DNA from: JADLGH01 sp964586675
GTDB lineage: Bacteria; Desulfobacterota_D; UBA1144; Nemesobacterales; UBA2774
Assembly (NCBI GenBank): GCA_964586675.1
Contig: CAZPHQ010000001.1
Span: forward strand, 62,001 to 126,000
DNA length: 64,000 nt
Direction: 5' to 3'
Positions 1-8,881 of the stretch are shown piece after piece. Made by a program: the position numbers and the translations under genes. The notes below the pieces were generated by a model that made no database searches, was not told the origin of the DNA, and worked only from the letters and a program-made list of their open reading frames with translations. Numbering within the stretch: the first letter of the stretch is position 1; every line of letters starts with the position of its first letter.

Positions 1-1394
1 ATATTCCCGCCCATTACGAGGCGCACTTCGGCGTGCCGATGACAGGCGCGGTGCTCAATTCGCTCAACATCAGGCAGGACACCGAGACCATAGCCTTCCT
101 TTTGGGACACGGAGAGGCTAAGGTGCTTATCACCGACACCGAGTTCTCGCCCGTTGTAAAAAAGGCTATTGCGACGCTCGGGAAAAAACCGATCGTGATA
201 GACATCGACGATCCGTCCGGCCCGGGCGGCGAGAGGCTGGGCGAGGTGGAATACGAGGACTTTATAGCGTCCGGCGACCCGTCGTTCTCGTGGAAAGGCC
301 CCGACGACGAATGGGACGCCATCGCCCTCAACTACACATCCGGCACTACGGGGAATCCTAAGGGCGTTGTCTTCCATCACAGGGGAGCTTATCTCAACGC
401 CATCGGGAATATGGTCACCTGGGGTATGACCGGAAAGCCCGTGTACCTATGGACGCTCCCGATGTTTCACTGTAACGGCTGGTGTTTCACATGGTCGCTC
501 GCAGCGGTCGCAGGCACTTCCATCTGCATGAGGAGGGTCGATTCCGAGCGCATATTCGAAGCCATTAAAGATCACGGCGCCACTCACCTCTGCGGCGCGC
601 CCGTCGTCATGAACATGATAATAAACTCGGCGAAGGAGCTGAGAGATGGGGTCGATCATACCGTGAATTTTCTCACGGCCGCCGCCGCGCCCCCGGCCGC
701 CGTCCTCGAAAGGATAGAGAAAATGGGCTTTCGCGTAACCCACGTCTACGGCCTCACTGAAACCTACGGCCCGGCGGCCGTGTGTGAGTGGCACGACGAA
801 TGGGACGCCCTTCCATCGGACGAGCGCTCCGCCCTTAAGGCGCGCCAGGGAGTGCGCTACACGCTCCAGGAGGGATTAATGGTCGGCGACCCGGAAACTG
901 TTGAGCACCTGCCCTGGGACGGTGAGACGATTGGCGAGGTATTTTTCAGGGGTAACATCGTCATGAAGGGATATCTCAAAAATCCCGGCGCGACGGAAGA
1001 GGCTTTCAGGGGCGGATGGTTTCACACGGGCGACCTCGGTGTCACGCACCCGAACGGCTATATAGAAATAAAGGACCGCTCGAAAGACATCATAATCTCC
1101 GGCGGTGAGAATATTTCAACGCTCGAGGTAGAATCGGTCCTCTACCAGCATCCTGACGTGCTGGAAGCCGCAGTCGTCGCAAGGCCCGACGAGTCGTGGG
1201 GCGAAACGCCCTGCGCCTTCGTTACGATGAAATCAGGCGCCCCGGAAACAACCGAGAAAAACATTATAGAATTCTGCCGCGGCAGGCTCGCGCATTTCAA
1301 ATGCCCGAAGACGGTAATATTCATGGAGCTGCCGAAAACTTCCACCGGAAAGATTCAGAAATACGTCCTTCGCGACATAGCGAAAAAGCTCTAG
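1..1394 (+). CDS. Acyl-CoA synthetase (AMP-binding ligase), 5' partial
   Basis: Adenylate-forming ligase that activates a fatty or other carboxylic acid with ATP and joins it to CoA. The gene enters from the left edge: the frame is open from base 3, and the residues before the first Met (IPAHYEAHFGVP) match the usual family sequence, so the true start lies outside. Seen: the P-loop-like YTSGTTGNPKG, the GLTETYG motif, the hinge region GWFHTGDLG, and the C-terminal GGENIS and STGKIQKY with the catalytic Lys. The length suggests a medium/long-chain acyl-CoA synthetase of the AlkK type, but substrate cannot be read from sequence. Confidence 0.93.
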   Translation, partial: IPAHYEAHFGVPMTGAVLNSLNIRQDTETIAFLLGHGEAKVLITDTEFSPVVKKAIATLGKKPIVIDIDDPSGPGGERLGEVEYEDFIASGDPSFSWKGPDDEWDAIALNYTSGTTGNPKGVVFHHRGAYLNAIGNMVTWGMTGKPVYLWTLPMFHCNGWCFTWSLAAVAGTSICMRRVDSERIFEAIKDHGATHLCGAPVVMNMIINSAKELRDGVDHTVNFLTAAAAPPAAVLERIEKMGFRVTHVYGLTETYGPAAVCEWHDEWDALPSDERSALKARQGVRYTLQEGLMVGDPETVEHLPWDGETIGEVFFRGNIVMKGYLKNPGATEEAFRGGWFHTGDLGVTHPNGYIEIKDRSKDIIISGGENISTLEVESVLYQHPDVLEAAVVARPDESWGETPCAFVTMKSGAPETTEKNIIEFCRGRLAHFKCPKTVIFMELPKTSTGKIQKYVLRDIAKKL

Positions 1395-1399
1395 TCATA

Positions 1400-1421
1400 C
1401 CGGAAACGCCGGATTATTTTT
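1400..1421. terminator. Weak hairpin with T-run between convergent genes
   Basis: CCGG, a 5-nt loop and CCGG are followed by ATTATTTTT just after the acyl-CoA synthetase stop. The stem is only 4 bp, so this is a marginal terminator candidate; its location between two convergent genes supports it. Confidence 0.3.
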
Positions 1422-2661
1422 GAGCGGTTATCTTGAAGATCCTTCCGGTCGTATAGTCCAGTATGTAAATGCTGCCGTCCTGGCCCTCGCCGAAGCTGCT
1501 CGGCTGAAGGCCGGTACTGAGGAGCATCGTCCACTCCCAACCTCCGCCGTCCTTTTTCCTTAGCCCCCAGAGCTTCCCCGTGCAGAAATCGGTGAAGAGA
1601 TAAGTCCCGGCGAGCGACGGAAACTCATTACCCCTGTAGACGTACCCGCCGGTGACGGAGCACCCTCCCTCCCTGCCGTATTCGAATATGGGAAACGTTA
1701 TGCCGCTCGGATCGTACCCTCCGGGCATCTCGTAGGCGTGGAGCCCCTCGGTATAGTTCCAGCCGTAGTCTTCGCCTCCCTTGCTCCCCCCAGGCTGAAA
1801 ATCTATTTCTTCCCACAGATTCTGCCCGACGTCTGCTATGTACATATCCCCCGTTTCTGAATCGAACGAGAAGCGCCACGGATTCCTGAGGCCGTAGGCC
1901 CATATTTCAGGGCGCGCGCCGCTCCTGCCCTTAAAGGGATTGTCCGCCGGTATGGCGTAAGGCTTTTCGCCGTCCACATCTAAACGCAGCAGCTTGCCAA
2001 GGAGGGAATCCAGGTTCTGCGCGTTGCCCCACGGGTCCCCCGCCGAGCCGCCGTCGCCCATGCCGATGTAGAGATAGCCGTCGGGGCCGAACTGTATCTG
2101 CCCGCCGTTGTGGTTCGAGGCGGGCTGATCGATTTTTATCAGCACCTTTTCACTCCCCGCGTCAGCGCGATCAGAATTATCGGTGAGCCCGAATTCGGAA
2201 ACGATGGTATCGCCGTCGAGGTCCGTATAATTGACGAAGAATCTCCCGTTCTCGGAGAATTTCGGATGAAAGACCAGCCCCAGGAGGCCCTGCTCGCTCC
2301 CCTTTGAGCCGACTCTCGATTCTATGTCGAGGAAGCTTCCTTCCTCGACTTTACCGTCCTTCAGGATTTTTATTCGGCCCGCCTTTTCGACGACGAATAA
2401 ACGCCCCGAGCCGTCGTCCGGGTGCGCGAGATCTACAGGAGACCGTAAGCCCGCCGCAAACTGCGAAAGCCCGACCTCCGCCCACTTGCTTCCCTCGGAC
2501 GCAGCCATTTCCCCCCCTACTTCATCGCCTCTGACGAGAGCGCTCGTGAGGTAGTTATAGCCTCCCGACAGCGCTCCCCTGTAACGTACTGCGAACGCGA
2601 GAACGAGAACGATAAGCAGCAGCGGTATTAATAAACGCATATTCTTCATGGCGGATTCCAT
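1414..2661 (-). CDS. PQQ-dependent sugar dehydrogenase (GSDH family), membrane-anchored
   Basis: Six-bladed beta-propeller of the glucose/sorbosone dehydrogenase family, which oxidises sugars or similar alcohols in the periplasm using PQQ. A hydrophobic stretch at residues 9-25 looks like an uncleaved signal anchor. The propeller runs from about residue 60 to the end, with the family landmarks SNHNGGQIQFGPDGYLY (H184 is the candidate catalytic His), GMGDGG, YGLRNPWRFSFD and IADVGQN. It stands alone and no PQQ synthesis genes are in view, so its cofactor must come from elsewhere; many family members have no proven substrate. ATGs at 2661 and 2649 are both possible starts. Confidence 0.88.
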   Translation of the reverse strand: MESAMKNMRLLIPLLLIVLVLAFAVRYRGALSGGYNYLTSALVRGDEVGGEMAASEGSKWAEVGLSQFAAGLRSPVDLAHPDDGSGRLFVVEKAGRIKILKDGKVEEGSFLDIESRVGSKGSEQGLLGLVFHPKFSENGRFFVNYTDLDGDTIVSEFGLTDNSDRADAGSEKVLIKIDQPASNHNGGQIQFGPDGYLYIGMGDGGSAGDPWGNAQNLDSLLGKLLRLDVDGEKPYAIPADNPFKGRSGARPEIWAYGLRNPWRFSFDSETGDMYIADVGQNLWEEIDFQPGGSKGGEDYGWNYTEGLHAYEMPGGYDPSGITFPIFEYGREGGCSVTGGYVYRGNEFPSLAGTYLFTDFCTGKLWGLRKKDGGGWEWTMLLSTGLQPSSFGEGQDGSIYILDYTTGRIFKITAQK

Positions 2662-2861
2662 TTTCTGTGGTGATTTCCTTTCCAGTGAGTCGGTAGTAAC
2701 CTAGAAAGTATACTGATATTGACGCAAAGTCAGCCTGAAATGTGCAAGTACAGTTTTTTCATTTCCATTGTTCGGCTCACTTGAAAGAGCAGCATCCGAG
2801 CCATATCATTACCACAAATCCGGCCGGCGCGGAGGACACCGTAACCGGTCGATCGGCACAT

Positions 2862-4355
2862 ATGAAGGACACGCTCAAAGAGCTCGAGCTTCTTATACGC
2901 TCCCGCTACAACCTCATTTTCCTCGAGACGGACGAAGAGGAGCGCGCGGAGACGCTCCTTAGGCTGCTCGCCTCGCGTCTCGATATTCCGTATTTTTTCT
3001 GGACGAGGACGAAGGGCCTCGTGCGCGGCGACGTGGAATCGAAAGGGGCGGTCTACCATTCCAACGATCCCGTAAAGGCGCTCATGCACGTCGAGGCCTC
3101 CGGGTTTCCGGCCCTCTATCATTTCGTCGGTCTCGACGGATTCAGGGACGATAAAACCGCGGCCGAGCTTTTGAAGAACGCTGCTGGGCGTTATTCCGCG
3201 AATCACGGAGCGATTATCATATCCGGCCACTCGCACGACATTCCCGAGGGCCTGAGAAGCGTCTCCGCCGTTTTCAGGCTCCCCGCCCCCGGGCGGAATG
3301 AATACAAAGAGCTTCTCGGAAGGGTAACCCGCGACATGCTCTCCAGAATGAAGGTCGATATAAACATCAACGAGGAAGATACGAACAGGCTCCTTAGCAA
3401 TCTAACTGGACTCACGCTCACTGAGGCCGAGAAGATAATCACGAAGCTCATCGTCGAGGACGGCGAGCTCTCGTCGGCGGACGTCAGGAGAGTAGCCGAG
3501 GCTAAGAAGGTGATCGTGGAGAGAGAGGGAGTCCTCGAATACTATCCCGCCGAGGAGAACATGTCCGAAATCGCCGACCTCGCCACCCTCAAATCCTGGC
3601 TGTCGAAGAGAAAGGAGATAGTCGTCAACCCGGAAAAGGCCCGAGAATTCGGGCTCACATTCCCAAAGGGAATACTCCTTCTCGGCGTCCCCGGCTGCGG
3701 TAAAAGCCTATGCGCCAAGGCTGTCGCGATGGAATGGGGCCTCCCGCTCTTGAAGATGGACCCCTCTAGCCTCTATAACAAGTACGTCGGCGAGAGCGAG
3801 AAGAATTTCAACCGCGCTATGAAGACAGCCGAAAAAATGTCGCCCGTCGTCCTATGGATCGACGAGATCGAAAAGGCTTTTTCTTCTGACGCCGGCACGG
3901 CCGACGGAGGACTTTCGACGAGGATATTCGGGACGTTTTTATCGTGGCTCCAGGATAGAAAGGGCGACGTTTTCATCGTGGCCACGGCGAACGACGTAAA
4001 CGCCCTCCCGCCGGAATTCATGAGGAAGGGGCGGTTCGACGAGATATTCTTCGTCGACCTTCCGGACGAGGAAACCCGGAGATCGATATTCTCGATTCAC
4101 CTTCAGAAACGCGGGAAGGATCCCGCCCTCTTCGACCTCGGCGAACTATCGGCCTCAGCCAACGGCTTCAGCGGCTCCGAAATAGAGCAGGTAATAGTCT
4201 CCGGGCTCTACAGCGCCTTTTCGGAAAAGAAAGAGCTCACGACCGGGATACTTCAGAACGAAATTTCGGCGACTCGCCCTCTTTCAGAGACAATGTCGGA
4301 AAAAATATTACGGCTCCGCGAATGGGCGCGCGACAGAACAGTTTCCGCGCACTGA
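2862..4355 (+). CDS. AAA+ ATPase, Ycf46-like
   Basis: A 497-residue ATPase resembling the Ycf46 family of cyanobacteria, plastids and various bacteria. The N-terminal 230 residues begin LKELELLIRSRYNLIFLETD, typical of this family. The AAA core follows, with Walker A GVPGCGKS (275-282), Walker B VLWIDE (330-335) and an arginine-finger region RKGRFDEIFF. The frame is open 40 codons further upstream, but ATG 2862 is chosen because the recognisable family N-terminus starts there. Ycf46 proteins have been linked to CO2 and photosynthesis regulation in cyanobacteria; the role here is unknown. No operon partner is evident. Confidence 0.85.
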   Translation: MKDTLKELELLIRSRYNLIFLETDEEERAETLLRLLASRLDIPYFFWTRTKGLVRGDVESKGAVYHSNDPVKALMHVEASGFPALYHFVGLDGFRDDKTAAELLKNAAGRYSANHGAIIISGHSHDIPEGLRSVSAVFRLPAPGRNEYKELLGRVTRDMLSRMKVDININEEDTNRLLSNLTGLTLTEAEKIITKLIVEDGELSSADVRRVAEAKKVIVEREGVLEYYPAEENMSEIADLATLKSWLSKRKEIVVNPEKAREFGLTFPKGILLLGVPGCGKSLCAKAVAMEWGLPLLKMDPSSLYNKYVGESEKNFNRAMKTAEKMSPVVLWIDEIEKAFSSDAGTADGGLSTRIFGTFLSWLQDRKGDVFIVATANDVNALPPEFMRKGRFDEIFFVDLPDEETRRSIFSIHLQKRGKDPALFDLGELSASANGFSGSEIEQVIVSGLYSAFSEKKELTTGILQNEISATRPLSETMSEKILRLREWARDRTVSAH

Positions 4356-4374
4356 CCCCCGCACCTGAGCCGCG

Positions 4375-4917
4375 CTATTTTCCCTTCAGGGCAAACGAGA
4401 ACATCACCATCGATATGCCGTTCATGAGGAACGCTATCCCGACAAGTAAACCGAGTATGAACTTGCTCGTCTCCGGGAACCCGGCCCATACCATGATGCC
4501 GAGTATGACTGAGGCTGCGCCGCTCACGAGAAGCCATATCCAGTTCGGAACAGGCCTCAGCTGAAACGCGTGGATTATCTTGAAAAAGCCCTCGACGAGA
4601 AGAAACGCCGCGAGTAAAAGCGTCAGCGTGAGAACACCCGCTATCGGATTCTTGAGGAGAAGAACACCGACTACGACATACAGTACGCCGCTAAAGAGTA
4701 TGAAGAGAGACCTCTTCCAGTCCCCCGCGAGAAACGACCCGGCGACAGATATTATGCCTCCGATTATGAGGACGATCCCTATCAGAAATTCCACAGCTAG
4801 AGTCGCCGCGCCGGGCATCCCGATGATGAGAAAACCCATGATAGTGTAAATGATCCCTAGGGCGAGAAGCCAGCCCCGCGAAGCCTGTATTGCCTGTGAA
4901 ATAGACGTATCGCTCAT
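4375..4917 (-). CDS. HdeD-family (DUF308) membrane protein
   Basis: Small integral membrane protein of about 180 residues with six hydrophobic segments arranged as repeated pairs, the pattern of DUF308/HdeD. E. coli HdeD is linked to acid resistance, but most relatives are uncharacterised. The start is set at ATG 4917 because GGAGGT lies 6 nt upstream; the in-frame ATG at 4923 would touch that ribosome site. It faces the AAA ATPase gene tail to tail and seems monocistronic. Confidence 0.85.
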   Translation of the reverse strand: MSDTSISQAIQASRGWLLALGIIYTIMGFLIIGMPGAATLAVEFLIGIVLIIGGIISVAGSFLAGDWKRSLFILFSGVLYVVVGVLLLKNPIAGVLTLTLLLAAFLLVEGFFKIIHAFQLRPVPNWIWLLVSGAASVILGIMVWAGFPETSKFILGLLVGIAFLMNGISMVMFSFALKGK

Positions 4918-5101
4918 ATCCATACCTCCGTGGGAAAACAGATGATTACTCGAGCCGGTGCACGGCGGTTTTCAGTCTTTCTTGCCGCGCTTCATGCCAA
5001 AAAGATAATCCCATATTCCAGCAATTACAATCCGTTCGCGAGAGACTTTTCCCCGCTCCGGGCAGGGCCCCGAAAGTGTTATAAACCGGCCGGTTTTGAC
5101 G

Positions 5102-6583
5102 CTATATAGTCTCGGGCGTCTTGGTCCACACACAGAATATCGACCTCACCTCGAACATGTCCTTCTGCTCGGCGAATACGAGTATCCTGTCGCCCGGTTC
5201 GATCATAGTAGCCCCTCGCGGGACGAACGTCGTGTCTCCCCTTCTTATAAGCATGAGGAGCGCGCTCTCCGGAAGCCCGAGTTCTATGACCTGCTTGCCG
5301 ATGGCCGTCGAGTCGGACGGTATGGTAAGCTCGACCCTCTCCGTGTGCTCGTCGTAGGGGAACTCGAAGTCGGCGCTCCTGTCGCGCTTCTCGACGCCCG
5401 GCGCATCCACTCCGAGCCACCTGGCGACCATTGGCAGCGTCGGTCCCTGAAGCAAGACCGAAGTTATAACAATGAAGAACACTATATTGAACACCATCTG
5501 CGACTCGGGCACGCCGGCGATGAGCGGGAACGTCGCCAATATAACCGGCACCGCTCCCCTGAGCCCGACCCATGATACGAATGTTTTTTCACGCAGGTTC
5601 AGCTTGCTCGGAATCAGCGATATAAAAGTGCCCACGGGCCGCGCGACAAACATAAGGAACAGCGCGACCGCAAGCCCTGACAACGCAACGGGAAGGAGCT
5701 GTGAGGGGAAAATAAGCAGCCCTAGGACGACGAACATGACTATCTGAAACAGCCACGCTATGCCGTCGATGAAGCGCATGATGCTCTTCTTGTTCACGAA
5801 CTCGCTGCTGCCGACCAGAATACCCGCTATGTAAACCGCCAGAACGCCCGACCCGCCTATCGAAGCGGTAAGACCGTATGTGAACAAAACGAGCGCCAGC
5901 ATCAGGACGGGATAAAGCCCCTCGTAGCCGAGCCTCAGACGGTTGACGATGAATAAGATGACCTTCCCCATGGCGAAGCCGAAAAGCGTGCCGAGCGCCA
6001 TCTGTTTTATGAGGAGAAAAAGCATGCCCCAAACAGAAGTGGCCGGATTCGTGATGAGGTGAATAAAGCAGATCGTCAGGATTATCGCCATCGGGTCGTT
6101 GCTCGCCGATTCGAACTCGAGGAGGTCCCTCAGCCTGCCCTTAAGGCTTGAGCCGTCGGAGCCTAGTATTGCAAAGACAGCCGCTGCGTCGGTAGAAGAA
6201 ACGATCGATCCGAGAAGAAAAGCTATCAGTATCGGAAATCCCAGGAGGTAATGAGCGAAGAGCCCGAGAAGCATGGCAGTCAAAAAAACGCCCAGCGTGG
6301 AAAGGATCACTCCGTCCCGGAGCACGGGTGCGATCTGCTTCCAGTTCGAGTGAAGGCCGCCCGAGAAAATTATAAAAGCGAGGGCGATAACACCCAGGAA
6401 CTGGGCCGACCACGGGTCGTTATAGTAAATCCCCCCGGGTCCTTCGGACCCCGCGAGTATGCCGACGAGAATGAATATGAGAAGCGCCGGCACCCTTAAA
6501 AATGCCGCGGCCCTGCTGGCGAAAATGCTGAGGAGACAGAGCACGGAAGCAGCGAGGAGAACGTATTCGATCGTATAGCTCAA
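5102..6583 (-). CDS. Potassium/proton antiporter, CPA1 NhaP2/CvrA type
   Basis: Inner-membrane cation/proton antiporter of 493 residues. About twelve hydrophobic segments cover residues 1-390, including the SSTDAAAVF and ESASNDPMA motifs, whose acidic residues carry ions in CPA1 exchangers, and the WVGLRGAVPV segment. A soluble C-terminal TrkA-C-like domain follows (about 410-480, ending near GDRILVFAEQ), as in NhaP2-type proteins that use it for regulation. The start is TTG at 6583 with AGGAG about 10 nt upstream; no better start is seen. Ion specificity (K+ or Na+) is inferred from the family. Confidence 0.88.
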   Translation of the reverse strand: MSYTIEYVLLAASVLCLLSIFASRAAAFLRVPALLIFILVGILAGSEGPGGIYYNDPWSAQFLGVIALAFIIFSGGLHSNWKQIAPVLRDGVILSTLGVFLTAMLLGLFAHYLLGFPILIAFLLGSIVSSTDAAAVFAILGSDGSSLKGRLRDLLEFESASNDPMAIILTICFIHLITNPATSVWGMLFLLIKQMALGTLFGFAMGKVILFIVNRLRLGYEGLYPVLMLALVLFTYGLTASIGGSGVLAVYIAGILVGSSEFVNKKSIMRFIDGIAWLFQIVMFVVLGLLIFPSQLLPVALSGLAVALFLMFVARPVGTFISLIPSKLNLREKTFVSWVGLRGAVPVILATFPLIAGVPESQMVFNIVFFIVITSVLLQGPTLPMVARWLGVDAPGVEKRDRSADFEFPYDEHTERVELTIPSDSTAIGKQVIELGLPESALLMLIRRGDTTFVPRGATMIEPGDRILVFAEQKDMFEVRSIFCVWTKTPETI

Positions 6584-6887
6584 TTTGAATCCGCTCCTGT
6601 TTTCAGGATTTTTCCGGCAGCCTGCAGCGCATCCGGGTCACGCGATTGAAACGCGACGGCGCGGCGCAGGTTTGAAAGACGGGAGATATTATATACGAAC
6701 AAATACGGCTTTGCTCGACTGTCCGGGATGTAAAACAGTTCGGAGTCCGCCTCGGCCGGAGGCTGCGCCCCAGCCGAGGAATCACCAGGGCTGAAATCTA
6801 TTCTCAAGGCCCCTGATTCACTATCGTGGTGAGTTTCTGAATATCGCCGCCGTCAAGTCCTCTACCGCGCGAAATCGATTCGCGGTT
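6584..6887. other. Intergenic, no supported gene
   Basis: A 304-bp gap between the antiporter start and the dacB stop. A 75-codon frame on the minus strand (6580-6807, TTG start) ends by overlapping the antiporter start as TTGA, but its composition is not convincing as a protein. The promoter of the antiporter should lie here; no clear -35/-10 pair was recognised. Confidence 0.4.
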
Positions 6888-8510
6888 TTAATTGAGGTCG
6901 TAAATGATCGCCGATATCTCGCCCTCGTCGTTAAAGACCTCGATCGCCTCGGCTATCGACTCGAGCTCTCCTATATCGTTAACGTAGAGCGCATAAACCA
7001 GGCGCCGCCCGCTCTTCGCGTCTATGTAGCCTGCAAAAACCTGGGCCTTGAAAAATGTACCCAGCACGGTCGTGCCCGTCTTCGCATAGACCCTTCCAAT
7101 AGCGGGCTCTATGACGGGGTTCGGCGGATCCACTCCGACAGCGGCGAGTGAGCCGTCCACGCCGAGTATCGGAAACGAATTGAAGTAAGACGCGAATACG
7201 TCCCTGCTCCCCATCTCTCTTAAGAGCTTCACGGTGGCCGACGGAGTAGCCTGGCTGTCGGGGCTTCCGCTCCCGTTCGTCGGAAAATTAAAGTCGGAGC
7301 CGTTTATACCGAAGTCGTTGATCAGCGTTTCCCTTTCGGCGGCCAGCGCTGTGTCTATGGTCCTCGCGCCCTGCGTGAGACCGAACAGCATCAGGCTCAG
7401 GTTCGCGCCAAGGTTGTGGCTGACTTTGAGGATCAGCTTGGAATATTCCGAATAGGGAAGCGAAACGAACTCGGCCACCTTATCGTCGGCGGCATAAGAA
7501 TTCTGAGGCGGCAGCTTCTCGGCCGGATTCACGGCGATCGTTTCGGCCGTGACTTCCACTCCCGCTCTCTCGAGCGCTTCTATGAGGACTATGCGTGCGT
7601 AGGACGCAGGGTCCTGTATGCTTAAAGTCCGTACGAGCGTGTCCACGCCCGGGAGCGCGGGTTTGTAGCCGGCCGGTATCTGTCCCGTTACAGTGCCCTT
7701 GCAGCCCGGCGTACCTATGCAGCCCGGAATTTCGCTGCCAGTGAAAGTCAGCTGCAGCTGTCCGTCTGCCGGGCCCGTCGTAACGTTGGCTTCGACGCCG
7801 AAAGCGGCCGACTTGGGTCGCCAGTCGACTATCGCCGGCTGGCCGGGCTCGGTAGGAATTATCGTGATGTCGACGAGGTTATCGTTGATTAACATCGGCG
7901 TGATGAGAACGTTTCCATTGGGAACCCTGAAGAGATCGAACAGCCTGTCGTCCACGATCACGTCCCCGTCAACGACCGTAATCCCCGAAGCAGCGACCTC
8001 CGCCGCAAGCTCGTCTATGCCCTGAAGCGGGTCGGGCTCGGTCAGAATGGCGCTGCCCAGCGAATTGGCCTCCGTATGATCGAAGCTCGTGAAGGCCACG
8101 GTGCCCTGGGGCGTATTCCTACCGCCCATCGTCAGGTCCCCGTCCGCGACGAGTATCAAGTCCCCTGCAAGCACCCCTTCGGTTATATCCCCCTGCCTGT
8201 AGATCGGGGTTTTGAAGGTATGATCTGAGCCGAGTTCGTTAAGGGCGAGCCCGACGGAATAGGTCTTCCTGACGGAGCCCGTGAAAGCGAGGAGGTTCGG
8301 ATTTAGGTCGTAAATCGCTTCCCCGGTTTCGAAATCGATAACCCTGAGGCACCATGTAGCGTCCGCATATCTGGGTTTCTGCATAACTGCCAGAATTCCG
8401 TCGGGGATAGGTTCCACTTCCTTGTTGTTGCCGTTACAGCCCCCCATGGAAAAAAAAGACAAAGACATTACGACTAAAGTCAGGAACAAAAGGGTTCTAT
8501 TTTTTTTCAT
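6888..8510 (-). CDS. dacB: D-Ala-D-Ala carboxypeptidase/endopeptidase (PBP4, family S13), lipoprotein
   Basis: Penicillin-binding protein of the PBP4/DacB class that trims peptidoglycan stem peptides and cross-links in the periplasm. Signal peptide with lipobox MGGC (Cys25), so probably lipid-anchored. The three active-site motifs are visible: SVRK (79-82, nucleophile Ser79), SHN before LGANL, and KTG in YAKTGTTVLGT near the C-terminus. The long insert between the first two motifs is typical of S13. GGAGG sits 8 nt before ATG 8510. Two further cell-wall enzymes lie within 4 kb (M23-fold lipoprotein, MepA). Confidence 0.92.
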   Translation of the reverse strand: MKKNRTLLFLTLVVMSLSFFSMGGCNGNNKEVEPIPDGILAVMQKPRYADATWCLRVIDFETGEAIYDLNPNLLAFTGSVRKTYSVGLALNELGSDHTFKTPIYRQGDITEGVLAGDLILVADGDLTMGGRNTPQGTVAFTSFDHTEANSLGSAILTEPDPLQGIDELAAEVAASGITVVDGDVIVDDRLFDLFRVPNGNVLITPMLINDNLVDITIIPTEPGQPAIVDWRPKSAAFGVEANVTTGPADGQLQLTFTGSEIPGCIGTPGCKGTVTGQIPAGYKPALPGVDTLVRTLSIQDPASYARIVLIEALERAGVEVTAETIAVNPAEKLPPQNSYAADDKVAEFVSLPYSEYSKLILKVSHNLGANLSLMLFGLTQGARTIDTALAAERETLINDFGINGSDFNFPTNGSGSPDSQATPSATVKLLREMGSRDVFASYFNSFPILGVDGSLAAVGVDPPNPVIEPAIGRVYAKTGTTVLGTFFKAQVFAGYIDAKSGRRLVYALYVNDIGELESIAEAIEVFNDEGEISAIIYDLN

Positions 8511-8615
8511 GACCCATCCTCCGGTTTTTCTTTATTGATCGAATGCGATCACCTCATTTTTAAACAGCAATGCTTCAAGCCCGCTTCGAGCGCCGAGGAG
8601 TCCAGGCCGACCACG

Positions 8616-8653
8616 ACGCCCACAAGATACATAGACGCCCACAAGATACATAG
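8616..8653. repeat. Perfect 19-bp tandem duplication
   Basis: ACGCCCACAAGATACATAG occurs twice head to tail at 8616-8634 and 8635-8653 with no mismatch. It lies in the long leader region of dacB. Nothing in the unit suggests a known element; slipped-strand duplication is the simplest origin. Confidence 0.9.
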
Positions 8654-8773
8654 TAGTTTCCCCGTCTTCCCGCATCCGGCTTGTTTTTCAGTAGAAAATC
8701 CCCCGGGGCTTCGATTCAGTACGCCGCTCCGGAGCTCCGCTCGGCCCCTTCCGGCTGCATGGTGCGAATCAAT

Positions 8774-8792
8774 TGTAATGAATTACATTATA
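8774..8792 (-). promoter_or_regulatory. Candidate promoter -10 with overlapping palindrome for dacB
   Basis: On the minus strand a perfect TATAAT (8787-8792) is followed at once by the palindrome TGTAATTCATTACA (8774-8787), which would cover the start of transcription, a classic repressor position. No good -35 hexamer is visible and the leader to dacB would be about 270 nt, so the assignment is tentative. Confidence 0.35.
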
Positions 8793-8881
8793 ACCTAACT
8801 TTTCATCGATTATTTAAGAAGCGGGCATCTTTACAATCCATGGCGGACAAGCCGTGTGATCGAGGAGTTTTAAGGGCCGTA

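Larger units (their letters stand above)
8511..8881. other. Intergenic upstream of dacB
   Basis: A 371-bp gap with no supported gene. It holds a perfect 19-bp tandem duplication (8616-8653) and an AT-rich promoter-like patch with a 14-bp palindrome (8774-8792), described separately. Confidence 0.5.

Noticed and set aside
6580..6807. 75-codon minus-strand frame ending in a TTGA overlap with the antiporter start
   Set aside because: TTG start without ribosome site, low-complexity residues, no domain; the overlap can arise by chance.
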